A stretch of 6,777 bases of DNA from assembly GCA_016789625.1 (NCBI GenBank), contig JAEUQS010000764.1:1-6777 (forward strand), in the 5' to 3' direction. Origin of the DNA: Acidobacteriota bacterium. Its GTDB lineage: Bacteria; Acidobacteriota; Thermoanaerobaculia; UBA5066. The position numbers and the translations under genes are program-made. Below are positions 5,368 to 6,777 of this stretch, piece by piece. Each line of letters begins with the position of its first letter. Positions within the stretch are counted from its first letter, which is position 1. The notes below the pieces were generated by a model, which worked only from the letters and a program-made list of their open reading frames with translations, made no database searches and was not told where the DNA came from.

Positions 5368-6777
5368 TTGACGGCTCCCTCAGTCCCCTCGCGACCCGGA
5401 GGATTCGAGCGCCTCGAGCCGCTCGTTTCAGCCGTGATCGCGCTGGTCGCGACGTTCCTCATCCTCTTTCGAATGGCCGGGGATTCGCCCGTCTCCGACG
5501 AGCCGGTGCACCTCGCGTCCGGCGTCGAGACGCTCGCGCGCGGCACGTGGACCTGGAACCCCGAGCATCCGCCGCTCGCGAAGGCCGGCGCGGCTCTGGG
5601 CCTTGCGGGCCTCGGCCTGCGCCCCCCCGAGGGCCCGTTCGACCCGGCGCGGAGGCGGGCCAACCTCCTCGCGTTTCTGAACGACAACACCGCTCCGCAG
5701 GAGGCGATCGTGTTCCGCGGCCGGCTCTTCTCCGTCGCGCTGTTCCTGCTGCTCCTCTGGGGCGTCCGCCGTGAGGCCCGCGCCCGCTTCGGCGTTCCGG
5801 CGGGCTGCGCGGCCCTCGCGCTCGCGGCCTTCGAGCCGACGCTCCAGGCGCACGCGGGCCTCGTCCACACCGATCTGGCCGTCGTCTGCTTTCTCGTCCT
5901 CAGCCTGGGTCCGCTCCGGTGCGTTCTCGAGGGAGACGCGGCGCCGCGTCAGGTGCTCGTCCTCGGCCTCGTCTGGGGTCTGATGTTCCTCTCGAAGTAC
6001 AGCGCCCCCCTTCTCGCGTTCGCGTCCCTCGGGCTGATCCTCGCGACCGGTGCGAACCGGGCGCCCTTCCATCGCCTGGCCCCGCGGGTCCTCGCGGCCG
6101 CCGGCATCGCGCTCGCCGTCTCGCTTCTCGGCTTCTCTCTGGCGGGAAGGAACCAGAGCCGCGAGGACCGCGTGGCCCTGGCGCACGAGCTGTGCGCGGT
6201 GAAGGGGCGGAGCGAGGCCGCCGAGCGCCTCGTGCTGCGGGCGGGCTCCGTGCTGCCCGCCGCCGGGAATCTCCTGAACGGGGTCGCGAGCGTCGTGCTG
6301 CAGAACCGCGTCGGCGGGGCCGTGAACTTCCTGAGAGGGCAAGTATCCCGCGAGGGGTTTCCCGGCTACTTCCCGTTCGCCCTCGCCGTGAAGACGTCCC
6401 TGGGTCTCCTCCTCGCGCTCCTCGCGGGCGCGAGCGCGCCCGCGGGCCGCAGACCCGCGATCGCCGTCCTCTCGGGCCTCCTCGTCATCTTCGCGGCCTC
6501 CGCCAGCTCGAGCTACAACATCGGCGTCCGGCACGTGCTCTTCGCGCTTCCGCTCTTCGCCGTCGTCGCGGGCGCCGCGCTCGCGGCCGGCGGACCGCGG
6601 ATCCACCGCTTCGCTCTCTCAGCCGGGCTCCTGATCCAGGCGGTCGAATGCGCCACCATCGCGCCGCACCCGCTCTCGTTCTTCAACGCCCTCGCGGGCG
6701 GACCCGCCGCGGGCCGCACGCTCCTCGTGGACAGCAACCTCGACTGGGGCCAGGACCTCGCGCGACTTGCCGCGCTC
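5368..6777 (+). CDS. GT39-like polytopic membrane glycosyltransferase, C-terminus cut by window edge
   Basis: The 470 visible residues form a GT-C type integral membrane protein. Relatives take a sugar from a polyprenyl-phosphate carrier and attach it to a protein, lipid or glycan on the outer face of the membrane. The first helix (about 19-35) is followed by a loop with the acidic pair DEPVH (44-48) and NPEHPPLAK (64-72), typical of the first external loop. Further hydrophobic segments lie near 119-133, 139-156, 170-186, 194-208, 213-226, 239-256, 345-362, 365-380 and 390-410. Family-like spots are HTDLA (167-171), FLSKYS (207-212) and YNIGVRH (383-389). The fragment ends with DSNLDWGQDL (455-464), a motif I associate with this GT39-like subgroup. 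TTG 5368 is preferred because it keeps the whole first helix and has the same start context as the RNA methyltransferase; GTG 5434 would cut into the helix and ATG 5473 would lose it. A GGAGG at 5398-5402 has no start at useful spacing. The substrate is unknown. Confidence 0.85.
   Translation, partial: MTAPSVPSRPGGFERLEPLVSAVIALVATFLILFRMAGDSPVSDEPVHLASGVETLARGTWTWNPEHPPLAKAGAALGLAGLGLRPPEGPFDPARRRANLLAFLNDNTAPQEAIVFRGRLFSVALFLLLLWGVRREARARFGVPAGCAALALAAFEPTLQAHAGLVHTDLAVVCFLVLSLGPLRCVLEGDAAPRQVLVLGLVWGLMFLSKYSAPLLAFASLGLILATGANRAPFHRLAPRVLAAAGIALAVSLLGFSLAGRNQSREDRVALAHELCAVKGRSEAAERLVLRAGSVLPAAGNLLNGVASVVLQNRVGGAVNFLRGQVSREGFPGYFPFALAVKTSLGLLLALLAGASAPAGRRPAIAVLSGLLVIFAASASSSYNIGVRHVLFALPLFAVVAGAALAAGGPRIHRFALSAGLLIQAVECATIAPHPLSFFNALAGGPAAGRTLLVDSNLDWGQDLARLAAL

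Noticed and set aside
5322..5870. Upstream extension of the alpha/beta hydrolase frame
   Set aside because: The extension is Arg/Ser/Ala-rich, opposes the glycosyltransferase gene, and would nearly double a protein whose family length is already reached from ATG 5321.
5428..6606. Long minus-strand open frame opposite the glycosyltransferase
   Set aside because: Its product is an extreme Arg/Glu/Gly-rich sequence with no recognisable domain, whereas the plus strand encodes clear membrane helices and family motifs.
1..6777. CRISPR arrays, tRNA/rRNA genes, insertion sequences, phage genes, toxin-antitoxin or defence genes
   Set aside because: No regularly spaced repeats, no tRNA-like clover or TTCRANY-like arm, no terminal inverted repeats and no transposase or nuclease motifs were seen by reading both strands.

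Overview
The window is GC-rich (about two thirds G+C by eye, with strong G/C preference at third codon positions) and densely coding. Eight protein genes, two of them cut by the window edges, fill nearly all of it. No RNA gene, CRISPR array, insertion sequence or phage gene was seen. The protein styles, TTG/GTG starts and codon use suggest a chromosomal segment of a high-GC environmental bacterium. Acidobacteriota or a related lineage is my best guess, but this is an inference from impression, not from a marker gene.

Layout from left to right. (1) A leftward block: a divergent Na+/Ca2+-exchanger-family membrane protein (2836 to 1649) is translationally coupled through a TGATG junction to a class I PLP aminotransferase (1649 to 450). 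After an 85-bp gap comes a PglC-like sugar-phosphate transferase that runs off the left edge (364 to 1). (2) A single rightward TrmH/SpoU-type RNA 2'-O-methyltransferase (2883 to 3653) is divergent from the exchanger across 46 bp. (3) A short convergent gap carries a G-run/C-run hairpin. (4) A leftward three-gene operon with 4-bp stop/start overlaps encodes an alpha/beta hydrolase (5321 to 4665), a small four-helix membrane protein with an acidic tail (4668 to 4255) and an AMMECR1-domain protein (4258 to 3704). (5) A rightward GT39-like polytopic membrane glycosyltransferase starts at about 5368, again 46 bp from its divergent neighbour, and runs off the right edge.

Functionally this is a mix of housekeeping and envelope genes: RNA modification, amino-acid transamination, ion exchange and lipid-linked glycan assembly at both ends. 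I see no defence, mobile or biosynthetic system. The items most worth a second look are the AMMECR1 gene coupled to a hydrolase and a membrane protein rather than seen with MEMO/radical-SAM partners, the altered ion-binding motifs of the exchanger, and the contrast between genes at the head of transcription units (no Shine-Dalgarno, AT-rich hexamer close to the start) and internal genes (Shine-Dalgarno present).
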